From Candidatus Zixiibacteriota bacterium (GTDB taxonomy: Bacteria; Zixibacteria; MSB-5A5; GN15; FEB-12), in NCBI GenBank assembly GCA_030642845.1, contig DAOWMZ010000143.1, forward strand, positions 1 to 5,769: 5,769 bases of DNA. Reading direction: 5' to 3'. The notes beneath the pieces are model-generated. The model searched no databases, was not told where the DNA came from, and worked only from the letters and a program-made list of their open reading frames with translations. Below, one piece after another: positions 5,529 to 5,769 of the stretch. How positions within the stretch are numbered: position 1 is the stretch's first letter; each line of letters starts with the position of its first letter. The translations under genes were made by a program, and so were the position numbers.

Positions 5529-5769
5529 ATGAAAGATCAACAGAAAAATATAAATGATCTTTTATGCCAGGCTCTTAATGTGCAAATTGAACAGGGTCTG
5601 GGCGAGATGATAATTAATCCTCAGGCTATGATGCCTGGAAACGACAGCAAGGAATCCATTACTGTGGTTGAAAAATCAGATAATTCTATTGTTATTTCAC
5701 TTGATTTAAATGATGATTCGGTTGAACCAGCACAATATGATTCTCTTGGGGGGTGTCATAAGGCTATTT
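5529..5769 (+). CDS. N-terminal part of an unidentified protein (runs off the window)
   Basis: ATG 5529 has GGGA (5520-5523) at 5-nt spacing and opens 80 codons to the window edge, 20 nt after coaBC, so it is probably in the same transcript. The visible part is acidic and polar (KDQQKNINDLL, then IVISLDLNDDSVEPAQYDS), lacks a signal peptide or membrane segment, and looks like a variable N-terminal extension. It ends with SLGGCHKAI, where a conserved domain may begin. The Cys there and the coaBC context would fit a family 4 uracil-DNA glycosylase, whose iron-sulfur cysteines follow a variable N-terminal region. This is a guess that the next 100 residues would settle, so no function is assigned. 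Confidence 0.7.
   Translation, partial: MKDQQKNINDLLCQALNVQIEQGLGEMIINPQAMMPGNDSKESITVVEKSDNSIVISLDLNDDSVEPAQYDSLGGCHKAI

Overview
The window is ordinary bacterial housekeeping DNA, AT-rich, with every recognisable gene on the + strand. It falls into two blocks: purine biosynthesis (purN-purC-purH) and a smg/DUF494-coaBC cluster, with a fragment of an unrelated gene at the left edge and the start of an unidentified gene at the right edge. No phage, plasmid, IS or CRISPR signature was recognised. The host cannot be fixed from one window. The PurN active-site block (HPALLPKYGGKGMYG...H) and the roughly 300-residue PurC resemble versions I associate with Bacteroidetes/FCB-type bacteria. The weak Shine-Dalgarno sequences and a GC-rich palindromic repeat in AT-rich DNA would fit an uncultivated lineage of that kind. 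This placement is tentative.

Layout. Positions 2-187 hold the C-terminal end of an alpha/beta hydrolase, followed by a plausible intrinsic terminator (222-267). A 75-bp GC-rich double-hairpin repeat with matching ends (283-357) comes next, then an AT-rich stretch. A possible 40-codon small ORF (435-557) has a stop that overlaps an ATG of purN as ATGA. PurN (GAR transformylase), PurC (SAICAR synthase) and PurH (AICAR transformylase/IMP cyclohydrolase) follow as a tight operon covering one middle and the last three steps of de novo IMP synthesis. A 150-bp gap with nested inverted repeats (3729-3792) separates purH from the second block.

Second block. A Smg/DUF494 protein (3832-4305) ends 4 nt before coaBC. 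The coaBC gene carries all expected motifs of both the decarboxylase (CoaC) and synthetase (CoaB) domains, but the two lie in different frames. The switch falls on a run of ten A residues exactly at the domain junction. The CoaB half has no ATG, GTG or TTG start before its first essential motif, so it depends on slippage, on an unusual AUU/CUG restart, or on correction of a sequence error. This junction is the most interesting feature of the window. A final partial ORF (5529 to the edge) starts 20 nt after coaBC.

Functionally, the purine genes supply IMP, and CoaBC makes 4'-phosphopantetheine for coenzyme A. The hydrolase, Smg and the terminal ORF cannot be tied to either pathway from sequence alone.
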